Source of the DNA: JAPUME01 sp964605715
GTDB lineage: Bacteria; Acidobacteriota; Terriglobia; UBA7540; JAPUME01
Direction: 5' to 3'
Assembly: GCA_964605715.1 (NCBI GenBank)
Contig: CAZSDV010000020.1
Span: 1-34,181, forward strand
DNA length: 34,181 bases
The number at the start of each line of letters is the position of its first letter. Position 1 is the first letter of the stretch. This document shows positions 16,908 through 25,541 of this stretch, piece by piece. The position numbers were made by a program, and so were the translations under genes. The notes beneath the pieces were generated by a model, which saw only the letters and a list, made by a program, of their open reading frames with translations, did no database searches and was not told the origin of the DNA.

Positions 16908-18425
16908 TTGGCTTCACAGCTTTTTCGAACCAAAAGTATTGAGCGATTGGTCCAGGAATCCAATCAACCCCCTTGGCATCTGCAGAGAGTACTGGGACCA
17001 TGGTCACTGGCTGCGCTTGGCATCGGGGCTATCATCGGCACTGGGATTTACATTTTAACTGGCACCGCCGCAGCGGGAGAAGTTTTCCAATTTAACTCCT
17101 GGCTTAAAGCTCCTCTGATTGATGTAGTGTTCCATGGAAGTGCCAACGTTTCCACTTCCGGACGCTCCGGAGCAGGTCCCAGTATCACCCTTTCCTTTGT
17201 CCTGGTGGCTATAGCGTGTGGCTTTGCTGCCTTTTGTTATGCTGAACTGGCATCCATGATTCCTCTATCAGGCAGCGCCTACACTTACACCTATGCCACA
17301 CTGGGAGAATTCGCTGCCTGGATGGTTGGATGGGTCCTGATTCTTGAGTACGCAGTAACTAATATGGCTGTAGCCGTAGGGTTCTCAGCCTATTGGGACA
17401 GCCTGCTGCAGAGCTTTGGCATTTTACTACCTCGCTCCTTAATCCAACCTCCTTTTATTGGCAGTGAACCCACAGGCGCTATTTTTAACCTTCCTGGATT
17501 CATTATCATATTGCTGCTAACCGTCCTATTGGTAGCTGGGATCCGGGAAAGCGCCCATGCAAATGGCGCAATGGTTATCGTAAAAATCCTCGCCATCCTA
17601 ATTTTTATTTTTTCAGCTGCGCCGCACATTGACACCCAAAACTGGAAGCCCTTTTTTCCAAACGGCTGGAGTGGAGTCTTGACCGGAGGATCCATTATCT
17701 TTTTCACTTACATCGGATTTGACTCTGTCGCGACCGCCGCCGAGGAGAGCAAGAATCCACAAAAAGACGTGCCGTTCGGAATTCTAATCTCACTGCTAGC
17801 CTGCGCGATTCTTTACGCCATCCTGGCATTAGTCCTCACTGGGATTCAACCTTGGCAAAGCTTGGGCAATGCAGCTCCAGTAGCAAAAGCTTTAGATGCC
17901 ATCGGCCTACACAATATCCAGCGTTGGGTAACAGTTGGAGCCTTAGCAGGCATGTTAAGTTCTATGCTGGTCTTTCAGTTAGGGCAAACTCGCATCTGGT
18001 TTGCCATGTCTCGGGATGGCTTATTGCCCAAAGCATTCTCTCAAGTCCACCCACGCTTTCGCACTCCGCACATCAGCACCTGGGTGGCAGGGTTTGTAGT
18101 GGCCATCCCTGCTGGACTGCTCGACGTTGCCACCCTGGCGGACATATCCAATCTTGGAACCCTATTTACCTTCGCATTGATTTCCATCGCCGTTCTTATT
18201 CTGCGGAAAACACAGCCCGACCGACCACGCGCCTTTCGGGTCCCATGGGTCCCATGGGTCCCTTTGTTGTCTCTGTTTTCTTGCCTGCTCCTGATGGTCG
18301 GACTTCCAGTAGAGACATGGATTCGTTTCTTTGCATGGCTAATCATCGGCCTGGGTATCTACTTCTGTTACGGTTACTGGCAAAGCAAACTGCACCATGC
18401 CCCAAAAAGACAAGGAAACCAATGA
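16908..18425 (+). CDS. APC-superfamily amino-acid permease
   Basis: A permease of about 505 residues with some twelve transmembrane segments that probably imports amino acids or related cations at the inner membrane. I place the start at the TTG at 16908, eleven bases after GGAG, because the family usually begins near LFRTKSIERL. The frame is open to a GTG at 16836, but that extension is not family-like. TM1 holds the APC substrate motif LGIGAIIGTGIYILTGTAAAG. A long insert follows (VFQFNSWLKAPLIDVVF and on, about 45 residues) before the next conserved segment SFVLVAIACGFAAFCYAELAS. The late PWVPWVP motif is also a family hallmark. Its final bases overlap the next gene (ATGA at 18422-18425). 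Confidence 0.88.
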   Translation: MASQLFRTKSIERLVQESNQPPWHLQRVLGPWSLAALGIGAIIGTGIYILTGTAAAGEVFQFNSWLKAPLIDVVFHGSANVSTSGRSGAGPSITLSFVLVAIACGFAAFCYAELASMIPLSGSAYTYTYATLGEFAAWMVGWVLILEYAVTNMAVAVGFSAYWDSLLQSFGILLPRSLIQPPFIGSEPTGAIFNLPGFIIILLLTVLLVAGIRESAHANGAMVIVKILAILIFIFSAAPHIDTQNWKPFFPNGWSGVLTGGSIIFFTYIGFDSVATAAEESKNPQKDVPFGILISLLACAILYAILALVLTGIQPWQSLGNAAPVAKALDAIGLHNIQRWVTVGALAGMLSSMLVFQLGQTRIWFAMSRDGLLPKAFSQVHPRFRTPHISTWVAGFVVAIPAGLLDVATLADISNLGTLFTFALISIAVLILRKTQPDRPRAFRVPWVPWVPLLSLFSCLLLMVGLPVETWIRFFAWLIIGLGIYFCYGYWQSKLHHAPKRQGNQ

Positions 18426-19348
18426 GTATCCACCATGTCAGCTTTTACCTGTTTGTTTCATTTTGCTTTATTTCCTGTAACCCCAAATCTCACTCTCCAG
18501 AGTTAGAAAAAAATAAGACGCCAGTTTCGCGGTTCACGAGAAATTATACTGACAATTTTGATGCTTCCTGGTCCCAAGATCCCCTGTGGGATGACGGTCA
18601 AGCAGAAGTATCGCTCTACGATGCAACTCGGCCGCAGTACGGAAGGGTTGAACCTTATGAAGCCGTTCTTATCGTTGTAAAAGAAATTTTTAACGGTAGA
18701 CTTTTAGTCAAAGCTGACGCTCCTTATCGAGACAAGCAGGTTTTCCCAGTGATAAAGCTCAACGCTATCCACAGCTACTGGACTGAAAAATATCCTTACC
18801 ACTACCTGCTGAGTGTCTTCGTTCATCGCGATAACCCATCTAGCTTGGTTAAACTAACTTTAGGTGGCCAGGAATGGTGTGGCAACACATTCAACGAAAT
18901 AAAAGTTTTAGGTTCTCGACAGGAGCTAATTTCCCATTCCTACTTCGATGGCCAGGGTGATAAAACCCAGGAACTTAACCTTCGCGGTAATGACTTCGTC
19001 GAAGACCAACTACCCCTAATTCTACGCAGCCTCAAGTTTAAAACGGACCTCCAGCTGTCAGTCCGCATCCTGCCCAGTCTAGTGTCTAACCGCCTCCAGG
19101 ACCCCCCAGAGTTAATTCCAGCGAGCATCACAGTCGATGGAGAAGAGGAAGTTGAAACGGCCCTCGGGACCCGGATAGCCTGGAAGGTCAACGTTCAAAC
19201 CCCCAACCTACAGCAAGTCTGGTGGTTTGAGAAAGTCATCCCGCACATCCTTCTGAAAATGGATTCCTCCGATGGCCGAACCTGGATACTAAAAGACCAA
19301 ACTCGTAAAGCGTACTGGCAAGAACCCACCTTTTTTCCAAAAATGTAG
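18422..19348 (+). CDS. Lipoprotein of unknown function, translationally coupled to the permease
   Basis: A protein of 308 residues starting at the ATG at 18422, which overlaps the permease stop codon as ATGA. The frame is open far upstream, but that part is only the permease gene read in another frame. The first 18 residues form a signal sequence ending FCFISC, a plausible lipobox with Cys19, so the product is likely a lipoprotein in the outer or inner membrane. The mature part contains DGQAEVSLYDATRPQYGR, YWTEKYPYHYLLSVFVH, GQEWCGNTFNEI and WWFEKVIPHILLKM. I recall similar proteins in Acidobacteria and Bacteroidetes that databases sometimes label septum formation inhibitor Maf. It lacks Maf features, so that label should be treated as an error. 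Function unknown. Confidence 0.8.
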   Translation: MSIHHVSFYLFVSFCFISCNPKSHSPELEKNKTPVSRFTRNYTDNFDASWSQDPLWDDGQAEVSLYDATRPQYGRVEPYEAVLIVVKEIFNGRLLVKADAPYRDKQVFPVIKLNAIHSYWTEKYPYHYLLSVFVHRDNPSSLVKLTLGGQEWCGNTFNEIKVLGSRQELISHSYFDGQGDKTQELNLRGNDFVEDQLPLILRSLKFKTDLQLSVRILPSLVSNRLQDPPELIPASITVDGEEEVETALGTRIAWKVNVQTPNLQQVWWFEKVIPHILLKMDSSDGRTWILKDQTRKAYWQEPTFFPKM

Positions 19349-19369
19349 CCCTTACTTGTAGAGAAAACA

Positions 19370-19399
19370 TTGACTTGCTTCCTATGATAAGAGTAGAAA
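19370..19399 (+). promoter_or_regulatory. Weak candidate promoter upstream of the S1/P1-like gene
   Basis: TTGACT (19370-19375) and TAGAAA (19394-19399) with an 18-base spacer lie about 80 bases before the start at 19480. A second -10-like TAGAAT occurs at 19429-19434 with no convincing -35. Either could drive the downstream gene. Pattern evidence only. Confidence 0.3.
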
Positions 19400-19479
19400 G
19401 AGGGTCACTTCTGAAAAGTAAAATAGGGTAGAATAGAGGAGTCCTTAGTCTTACAAGAATAGACTCGGAGCCAACGTCC

Positions 19480-20364
19480 ATGGATTCTCCCATTTTCTCA
19501 CGCCCATTCACTTGCTTGAGGGGAAACTTACTTCCCGTCAGCTGGGTACTGCTCATCACGCTCCTCATACTTGGATCGTCAGCCCAAACAGGCCATGCCT
19601 GGGGGCCCTCGGCCCACCGGCTAGTCAACTCATGGGCCATCGAAACGCTGCCAAGTCCACTTAAGGAATTCTTTAAGGCTAATCGTGAGTACATGACAGA
19701 AAACGCATCAACCCCGGATGCCGCAATGCGGCAAGATCGAAACGAATGGCAAAGTCACTACATGTACCTCGATAAATACGGAAGCTTCCCTTACCGGAGC
19801 CTTCCTCATTCCTTCCGGCGTGCCGTAGTAGCCCATGGGTCACGTAAGATTAATCGAAACGGGCTTTTGCCCTGGCGTATAGGAGAATACAGTCTCTACC
19901 TGGCCAATGCTTTCAAAGCTGAGGATTGGGACGCTGTGAGGTTTAACGCGGCCTCGCTCGGACACTATGTAACTGACGCCCACCAACCACTCCACACCAG
20001 CTCTAATTTCAACGGCCAACTGAGCGGACAGTCAGGACTTGCCAATCGCTATGGATCCAGCCTAATTGATCGCTATATTGCCTTTTTCATCATGAATCCA
20101 GAAAATGCAGCCCAAATTAAGGATCCAACTGAGCACGCTTTTAGGGTTACACTTGAGAGCCACACCTGGACAGACAATATCCTACTGGCCGACCTGCAAG
20201 CACGTCGTAGCCAGGTAGACTACACTGATGATTACTACGACGCGCTCTACTCACAGGTCAGTAGTATGGTTATGCAGCAGATCAACGCAGCTTGCCACGA
20301 GGTAGGCTCTTATTGGTATACAGCCTGGGTGAGCGGTGGGCGTCCTACCTTACCAACACAATAG
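19480..20364 (+). CDS. Secreted S1/P1-nuclease / zinc-phospholipase-C-like protein with altered zinc ligands
   Basis: A protein of 294 residues with a signal peptide (hydrophobic residues about 17 to 34) that appears to be cut after GHA, giving a mature N-terminal Trp41. The S1/P1 family uses exactly such a Trp1 plus His6, here W41-GPSA-H46, to bind zinc. Other ligands fit: Asp80 and His93 (DAAMRQDRNEWQSHYMY), and His162, Asp166, His172 (GHYVTDAHQPLH). The remaining pair, His149 and Asp153 in P1 nuclease and often HxxxE in bacterial relatives, should fall at 188 and 192, but the sequence reads LANRYGS with Ala188 and Gly192. One of the three zinc sites therefore looks lost. It may be a two-zinc variant, a binding protein, or an enzyme with changed chemistry. 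Confidence 0.82.
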   Translation: MDSPIFSRPFTCLRGNLLPVSWVLLITLLILGSSAQTGHAWGPSAHRLVNSWAIETLPSPLKEFFKANREYMTENASTPDAAMRQDRNEWQSHYMYLDKYGSFPYRSLPHSFRRAVVAHGSRKINRNGLLPWRIGEYSLYLANAFKAEDWDAVRFNAASLGHYVTDAHQPLHTSSNFNGQLSGQSGLANRYGSSLIDRYIAFFIMNPENAAQIKDPTEHAFRVTLESHTWTDNILLADLQARRSQVDYTDDYYDALYSQVSSMVMQQINAACHEVGSYWYTAWVSGGRPTLPTQ

Positions 20365-20403
20365 TCCATCTTCCAACATGACAGAAATACAGATATCGGT
20401 CCC

Positions 20404-21432
20404 ATGAATGACCTTCCTAAGAATGTCTCAGCAAGCCAAAAAACCCTAGAACAGTTCATTGCGAAGCTGCCTAAAGCAGAACTTCACCTTCACCTGGAGG
20501 GAAGTGTCGAGCCCAACCTTCTCCAGCAACTCGGGAAGCGAAATGGACTCTATACCTCCAATTGGGAGCTCGAAAACTTCGAGCGCGTTTATAGGTACAA
20601 AGATTTTTCCGGATTTCTCCAAGCATTCAAATTTGTGTCGGAACATCTTAAAACCCCAGCTGACTATAAGATGGTCACTTACAATCTAGCAAAGAAGTTG
20701 GCAATGCAAAATGTTTCCTACGCTGAAGTCACCCTAAGCGTGGGAGTATTGTTGTGGTTAGGCAGAAAGTTAGAGCCTTATTTTGAAGCGATTGCAGGGG
20801 CCGCCAAAGCAGGGGAACAGGATTATGCAGTTAAGTTCTGCTGGATTTTTGACGCCACGCGCCAATTTGGGGATGGACCAGCTCTGGAAGTAGCTCGCCT
20901 GGCAGCCAAATACCGTGAAAAAGGTGTTGTTGCTTTTAGCATTGGAGGAGACGAGGGTGGGGCGCCTCCGGAGCTGTTTCGCAATGCTTTCCAAGCAGCC
21001 CGTGAAGAGGGGCTCCACTGCGTAGCTCACGCAGGAGAAGCTGCAGGACCAGAAAGTGTCCGAACAGCGGTCGAGCTATTGGGAGCAGAACGTATCGGAC
21101 ATGGGCTGAAGGCCTCCTTAGATCCAAGCCTCCTTGAACTACTTGCACACCGTAAAATTCCCCTTGAAATCTGTCTCTCCAGCAACCTTGCCACGGGCAT
21201 TTTGGAGCGGATGGAAGATCATCCTCTTCTGCAACTTCTGGCTGCGGGGGTGCCAGTCACCCTGAACACCGATGATCCAGCTATGTTCCAAACTGATTTA
21301 AATCGGGAATACCGCTTAGCTGGGGAAATATTCGGATTAACAGAAAAACAGCTGTGCGAAGTAGCTCATAATAGCTTCCAGTTCGCTTTTACAGAGAACC
21401 TCATGGATAATCACCACGGGAAATTTGGCTAA
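20404..21432 (+). CDS. Adenosine deaminase family protein
   Basis: A metal-dependent deaminase of 342 residues with the amidohydrolase TIM-barrel motifs: PKAELHLHLEG (zinc-binding His28 and His30), CVAHAGEA (His plus general-acid Glu), AERIGHGLK, a CLSSN block, and VTLNTDDPAMF, whose first Asp ligates zinc. The family hydrolytically deaminates adenosine, but close relatives act on adenine or on 6-amino-6-deoxyfutalosine in menaquinone synthesis, and the substrate cannot be decided from sequence alone. Nearby genes give no menaquinone context, and the RraA-like gene is not evidence for it. It starts 39 bases after the S1/P1-like gene on the same strand. Together the two could serve salvage of nucleic-acid breakdown products, which is an inference from order only. 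Confidence 0.88.
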   Translation: MNDLPKNVSASQKTLEQFIAKLPKAELHLHLEGSVEPNLLQQLGKRNGLYTSNWELENFERVYRYKDFSGFLQAFKFVSEHLKTPADYKMVTYNLAKKLAMQNVSYAEVTLSVGVLLWLGRKLEPYFEAIAGAAKAGEQDYAVKFCWIFDATRQFGDGPALEVARLAAKYREKGVVAFSIGGDEGGAPPELFRNAFQAAREEGLHCVAHAGEAAGPESVRTAVELLGAERIGHGLKASLDPSLLELLAHRKIPLEICLSSNLATGILERMEDHPLLQLLAAGVPVTLNTDDPAMFQTDLNREYRLAGEIFGLTEKQLCEVAHNSFQFAFTENLMDNHHGKFG

Positions 21433-21502
21433 ATTTCAGAAACTGGCCGCTCAGCACCTTCTGCCGAAAGTAACAAGCCCCGGGTCACTATTTTCGCCTG
21501 AA

Positions 21503-21531
21503 TTGAAAGTCGTTCTCCCTTGCTCTACAAT
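21503..21531 (+). promoter_or_regulatory. Near-consensus sigma-70-type promoter before the MFS gene
   Basis: TTGAAA (21503-21508) and TACAAT (21526-21531) each match five of six consensus bases with an ideal 17-base spacer, the best promoter pattern I see in the window. It predicts transcription from about 21538 and a leader of about 135 bases before the ATG at 21674. The leader contains GC-rich stretches such as GACGGGGGCCGCC but I see no recognised riboswitch fold. Confidence 0.55.
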
Positions 21532-21673
21532 GGAACAGGTCTCCTTGGTCAAGGGAAAGACGGGGGCCGCCATCAGCTAGAACTAAGGCCTCCGGCTTTG
21601 CCAGCTCGCGTGCGCACCTTGCTCTCCTTTTGCCCATGACCCATAACGCCTCACGCTTCTGACTTAAGGTAGC

Positions 21674-22900
21674 ATGAACCGAAAAATCGTTGCCGCTTGG
21701 TGTTTCTATGATTTCGCTAATTCAATATACCCGGCGGTCATAATAGCCACAATCTTTGGTGTTTACTTCACCGGAACAGTCGTCGGCAATGAATCGGGAC
21801 TTGGGGACCTGTGGTGGGGTCGCGTGATCTCTGTCTCTATGGCAGTGGTAGCAATTACATCACCCCTTCTTGGTTCAATAGCTGATAGCACAGGATCGCA
21901 TAAGAAGTTCCTGTTCTTTTACACCTATCTAACCATTGCCTGCGTCATCCTATTTACAACCATTGAACCAGGCATGATTTTTTGGGCGTTCTTGCTGGCA
22001 ACCCTTTCAAATATTGGCTTCGAAGGAGCCTTAACCCATTACAACACCTACCTGCCTAGTATCGCACCGCAAGGTCACCGGGGATTTGTCTCCGGGCTCG
22101 GCTTCGGTGTAGGGTATGCAGGCTCCGCCGCAGGATTATTAGCAGTGCTTCCATTGGTCAGACAGGGAGAATTTGACCTTATTTGGCTGGTGGTTGCTGG
22201 ATTTTTTTCCTTGTTCTCACTGCCCACGTTTCTCTCTCTACCTGCAGACTCCAAGGTCCACCGAAAACTAGCACGGGAAATATTTAAGAACATTACCGGA
22301 TTCCGGCACATCCTGAACAATGTGTCCCACAAACCCAACCTCAGAAGGTTCCTCCTAGCCTTTTTTGTTTATATAGACGGGGTAAATACAACCATATATT
22401 TTGCTGGCATCTACGCTGTCACGACCTTAGGATTTTCTCTCACCGAGCTGATCTACCTATTCTTAACTGTTCAACTTTCAGCACTCGTTGGTGCATTAAC
22501 TCTAGCAAAACCAACTGACATTTTAGGACCCAAATGTGTTATTACCATCACACTCCTCCTGTGGACAGGGATCGTCATGGCAGCTTACTTTGTAGACGAA
22601 AAGTCCACATTCTTCGTGATCACCCTCATCGCGGGTATTGGACTCGGTGCGGTACAATCCGCAAGTCGTGCCCTGATGTCGACCCTGATACCCGCGGGAA
22701 AAGAAGGGGAATTATTCGGTTTCTATACCTTCTGTGGGAAATCATCTTCGATAGTAGGTCCTCTAATCTTTGGCAGCATCTCCCAAGCCCTTGGGGGGAA
22801 TCAACGGGCGGCAATTCTTTCGGTTGCAGCATTTTTCTTGGTGGGCTTAGTACTTCTTCAGCGCGTCGTGGAACCTGTACCCCAGGCTAACCAAAGGTAA
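21674..22900 (+). CDS. MFS transporter, UMF1 (Atg22-like) family
   Basis: A protein of 408 residues with about twelve transmembrane segments, an inner-membrane transporter. The N-terminal AAWCFYDFANSIYPAVI is the hallmark of the UMF1/Atg22-like branch of the major facilitator superfamily. PLLGSIADSTGSHKKFL is the usual cytoplasmic loop-2 motif, NTYLPSIAP precedes the central loop, and GLGAVQSASRALMSTLIPAGKEGELFGFY is the matching second-half motif. AAGG lies a few bases before the ATG. Substrate is unknown: eukaryotic Atg22 exports vacuolar amino acids, but bacterial members are uncharacterised. It stands alone between the deaminase and HAD genes, with a strong promoter of its own. Confidence 0.88.
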   Translation: MNRKIVAAWCFYDFANSIYPAVIIATIFGVYFTGTVVGNESGLGDLWWGRVISVSMAVVAITSPLLGSIADSTGSHKKFLFFYTYLTIACVILFTTIEPGMIFWAFLLATLSNIGFEGALTHYNTYLPSIAPQGHRGFVSGLGFGVGYAGSAAGLLAVLPLVRQGEFDLIWLVVAGFFSLFSLPTFLSLPADSKVHRKLAREIFKNITGFRHILNNVSHKPNLRRFLLAFFVYIDGVNTTIYFAGIYAVTTLGFSLTELIYLFLTVQLSALVGALTLAKPTDILGPKCVITITLLLWTGIVMAAYFVDEKSTFFVITLIAGIGLGAVQSASRALMSTLIPAGKEGELFGFYTFCGKSSSIVGPLIFGSISQALGGNQRAAILSVAAFFLVGLVLLQRVVEPVPQANQR

Positions 22901-22941
22901 TTTAAGGAAAGAAGACTTGTTCTTGCCCTACTTAAAAACTG

Positions 22942-22989
22942 AGGCACACCGTCCTTATAGGTGCGGTCACCCTCAGGATCGTGTATCCT
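22942..22989 (+). other. Structured intergenic RNA region downstream of the MFS gene
   Basis: The sequence GAGGCACACC...GGTGCGGTCACCCTC offers nested pairing: GAGG with CCTC outside CACC with GGTG. A second small hairpin, AGGAT(CGTGT)ATCCT, lies at 22975-22989 and overlaps the first by the CCTCAGG junction. There is no T run of terminator quality afterwards, only a CGGCTTTATCTTTCTT stretch. It could be a 3' end structure or simply GC-rich filler. Confidence 0.25.
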
Positions 22990-23099
22990 TCGGCTTTATC
23001 TTTCTTGGCTTACCTGAGCAGAGTGTTGACGTGACCGTGAATCCAACATAGGAAGGTGCTGGGATAAACAGCCAGGAATCAACCTTCAGTGGTGAGAAC

Positions 23100-23807
23100 A
23101 TGATTCGTGCGGTACTTTTGGATGTCGGAAGCACTTTGATGTTTTACAATGTGGACCAGATCATTCACTTGCTCAAAAAAGAAAATATCCCAGCGACTAG
23201 TTCCATAGTTGGCCAGGCTGAACGGGAGAGCCGCCAAAAATTAGATGCTGAGTTGACCCCCTTACTCCAGAACGATTGTCTTCTCGCTCATCCAAACCGC
23301 CTATACTGGAAAGGATACTTCTCTGTCCTGATGAATAAACTTCAGGTCCCTCCTGATCGCCAACAGGAAATCACCGAAAAGATTTACCGCCATGTGAATA
23401 ATACTGCCACCTGGTCACATATTAAACCGGGTACTTATGAAACCCTGGAGATGCTGTGTGAGGAAGGGTATCTATTAGGAATAATTTCTAACTCCAACGG
23501 AACAATTGAACAGCATTTGGTAAACCACAACCTACGGGATTATTTCCACTTCGTTCTGGATTCCGGTGTAATCGGAAAGGAAAAGCCAGCCCAGGATATC
23601 TTTAGGGAGGGATGTGTGCGAGCCGGGATTCCTTCTGGGGAAACAGCCTACGTTGGTGACATCTATTCAGTGGATGTGCTGGGAGCTGAACGGGCAGGTT
23701 TAATAGGCATCCTCATCGACCACTGGGGGGCTTATCTCGACCCGCCCTGCTACCACATTACCAGTCTATCAGAGCTACCTGGGTACCTGGCAGATTTCAA
23801 TCGCTGA
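23100..23807 (+). CDS. HAD-superfamily hydrolase
   Basis: A protein of 235 residues with the four HAD motifs: motif I VLLDVGSTL with nucleophile Asp8, motif II GIISNSNG, motif III Lys in GKEKPAQDIF, and motif IV YVGDIYSVDVLGAERAG. The helical cap occupies roughly residues 17 to 105. The second position of motif I is Gly where classical phosphatases have Asp, as in several other HAD groups (for example DLGN/DVGG types), so phosphatase activity is likely but not certain. Substrate unknown. It precedes murJ by 64 bases on the same strand, which may put both in one transcript but gives no clear functional link. Confidence 0.88.
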   Translation: MIRAVLLDVGSTLMFYNVDQIIHLLKKENIPATSSIVGQAERESRQKLDAELTPLLQNDCLLAHPNRLYWKGYFSVLMNKLQVPPDRQQEITEKIYRHVNNTATWSHIKPGTYETLEMLCEEGYLLGIISNSNGTIEQHLVNHNLRDYFHFVLDSGVIGKEKPAQDIFREGCVRAGIPSGETAYVGDIYSVDVLGAERAGLIGILIDHWGAYLDPPCYHITSLSELPGYLADFNR

Positions 23808-23871
23808 TTTCTGCAATGTCATTTCGAGTTCGCGTTTCTCGTTTTCGCCAATTCGTGGTAAACAACCACCG

Positions 23872-25470
23872 ATGTCTCAAATAACATACACACGTACCGT
23901 CGTCAAAGCAGCTGGAATCATTATGGTCAGTGTGCTCGCAAGCCGTATTCTGGGCTTTGCCCGGGAATGGACTGTGGCCTATCGTCTTGGTTCGAACGCA
24001 GAAACAGATGCCTACTATGCCGCCTTTACCCTGCCTGACTTTCTTAATTACCTAATAGCTGGTGGCGCGCTGAGTATCACTTTTATTCCGATCTTCTCGA
24101 AATACCTAGCAGAGAAGCGTGAAGAAGAAGGTTGGAAGGTATTTTCCACTATAATCACAATTCTAGGCCTGATTCTTGTAACCCTTGTGTTATTGGGGGA
24201 ATGGTTCGCACCTCAAATAGTGGAAATTATCTCTCCTGGATTTCCTCCCGACCAAAAAGGATTAGTTGTCTCCTTGACCCGCCTAATGCTTCCTGCTCAG
24301 ATCTGTTTTTATTTGGGCGGCATTCTGATGGCCGTGCAGTACACCAAGGGGAAATTCCTGATTCCCGCCCTTGCCCCGATCGTTTACAACCTGGGTATTA
24401 TCCTGGGTGGATTCCTGCTCTCGCCTTACATGGGAATCATGGGTTTCTCGGTAGGGGTCCTCGTAGGAGCTCTGGCGGGGAATTTTGGGCTTCAGATCTG
24501 GGGAGCAGTAAGGGTGGGATTACGCTTCACGCCTCAAATCAATTGGCACCACGAAGGCTTCCGCACCTTCCTGCGGCTAACTATACCTATCATGCTAGGG
24601 TTCTCGCTCATCTATGTGGACGATTGGCTACAGCGGTGGTTTGGCTCCTACATGGCAGCCGCTTCCATTACCTGGCTAACTTACGCTAAAACATTACGCG
24701 GCATCCCTATTGCCCTTACCGGCCAGGTCGCGAGTGTTGCCTCCTACCCCTTCTTGGCACGACTCTGCGCTGAAGGAAAACGTGAGGAAATGGATCAAAT
24801 GTTAACGGGCGCCCTCCGGGCCGTCATTTTTTTAATCACCCCTCTCTCAGTGCTTATGTGGATCGGCAGCAAGCCATTGGTCTATTTAGTGTTTTCAAGA
24901 ACCCGACTAACACTTATAGATATCGAAGCCACAGCCGTTGCGCTAGCCTTATTCTCGATCGGAACTTTCGCATGGGCTACTCAAGCAATCCTGGCACGCG
25001 GATTCTATGCGCGCAAGGACACCTGGACACCAATGTTGGCAGGAAGTGCAGTGACGCTATTAAATATTCCGCTCTACGCCTGGCTAGCTCAACAATATCA
25101 GCACCTGGGATTGGCCCTAGCAAGCTCTATTGGAATGATTACCTATTCACTTATTCTTTTCGTAATCCTTTCCCGCAAAATAGCAAGTCGGGTTACCTCC
25201 GAAACTGTGATCTTCTTTGTTAAGGTGGTCGCAATGTCGGCAGCCTTGGGTTTGGCAGGGCACACCCTCTTACAAGCAATCCATTCCCATTTACCTTGGA
25301 ATAGTCTTAAGGGAAGCTTGATTGGACTATTAGGGTTGGGTTTGATGACAGTTGTCCTTGTTCCTCTACTAGCAAAACTACTGCGTATCCGAGAAGGAAA
25401 AATTTACCTTCAGCAGGTTACCTCCTTTTGGTCACAGGAAAAATCTGGGCCAGAAAATGAAAAAGTTTAG
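23872..25470 (+). CDS. murJ: Lipid II flippase MurJ
   Basis: A protein of 532 residues with about fourteen transmembrane segments, of the MOP superfamily, which flips lipid II across the inner membrane for peptidoglycan synthesis. The N terminus has the family blocks VLASRILGFAREWTVAYRLG (an Arg pair in the central cavity region) and ETDAYYAAFTLPDFLNYLIAGGALSITFIPIFSKY. RLMLPAQICFYLGGILMAVQYTKG and AKTLRGIPIALTGQVASVASYPFL follow in order, and ARGFYARKDTWTP is a late conserved motif. Length fits MurJ. No SD is obvious. The gene is convergent with mnmE, 71 bases away. Confidence 0.93.
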   Translation: MSQITYTRTVVKAAGIIMVSVLASRILGFAREWTVAYRLGSNAETDAYYAAFTLPDFLNYLIAGGALSITFIPIFSKYLAEKREEEGWKVFSTIITILGLILVTLVLLGEWFAPQIVEIISPGFPPDQKGLVVSLTRLMLPAQICFYLGGILMAVQYTKGKFLIPALAPIVYNLGIILGGFLLSPYMGIMGFSVGVLVGALAGNFGLQIWGAVRVGLRFTPQINWHHEGFRTFLRLTIPIMLGFSLIYVDDWLQRWFGSYMAAASITWLTYAKTLRGIPIALTGQVASVASYPFLARLCAEGKREEMDQMLTGALRAVIFLITPLSVLMWIGSKPLVYLVFSRTRLTLIDIEATAVALALFSIGTFAWATQAILARGFYARKDTWTPMLAGSAVTLLNIPLYAWLAQQYQHLGLALASSIGMITYSLILFVILSRKIASRVTSETVIFFVKVVAMSAALGLAGHTLLQAIHSHLPWNSLKGSLIGLLGLGLMTVVLVPLLAKLLRIREGKIYLQQVTSFWSQEKSGPENEKV

Positions 25471-25473
25471 GCA

Positions 25474-25503
25474 GAATGGAATTCCTCTAAGTCGGAGCCA
25501 TTC
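25474..25503. terminator. Inverted repeat between convergent murJ and mnmE
   Basis: GAATGG (25474-25479) and CCATTC (25498-25503) form a six-base stem around an 18-base interior that can pair a little further (TCC with GGA). The element lies three bases past the murJ stop and about 40 bases past that of mnmE, suitable for a shared terminator. Downstream bases (AGTTTGATTCC) are only modestly T-rich, so efficiency is doubtful. Confidence 0.38.
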
Positions 25504-25541
25504 AGTTTGATTCCAGCTATTTAATTAGGTTGATTGGCAAG

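Noticed and set aside
17852..18421. Long open frame upstream of the lipoprotein start.
   Set aside because: It is the permease gene read in another frame. The signal peptide and ATGA overlap put the start at 18422.
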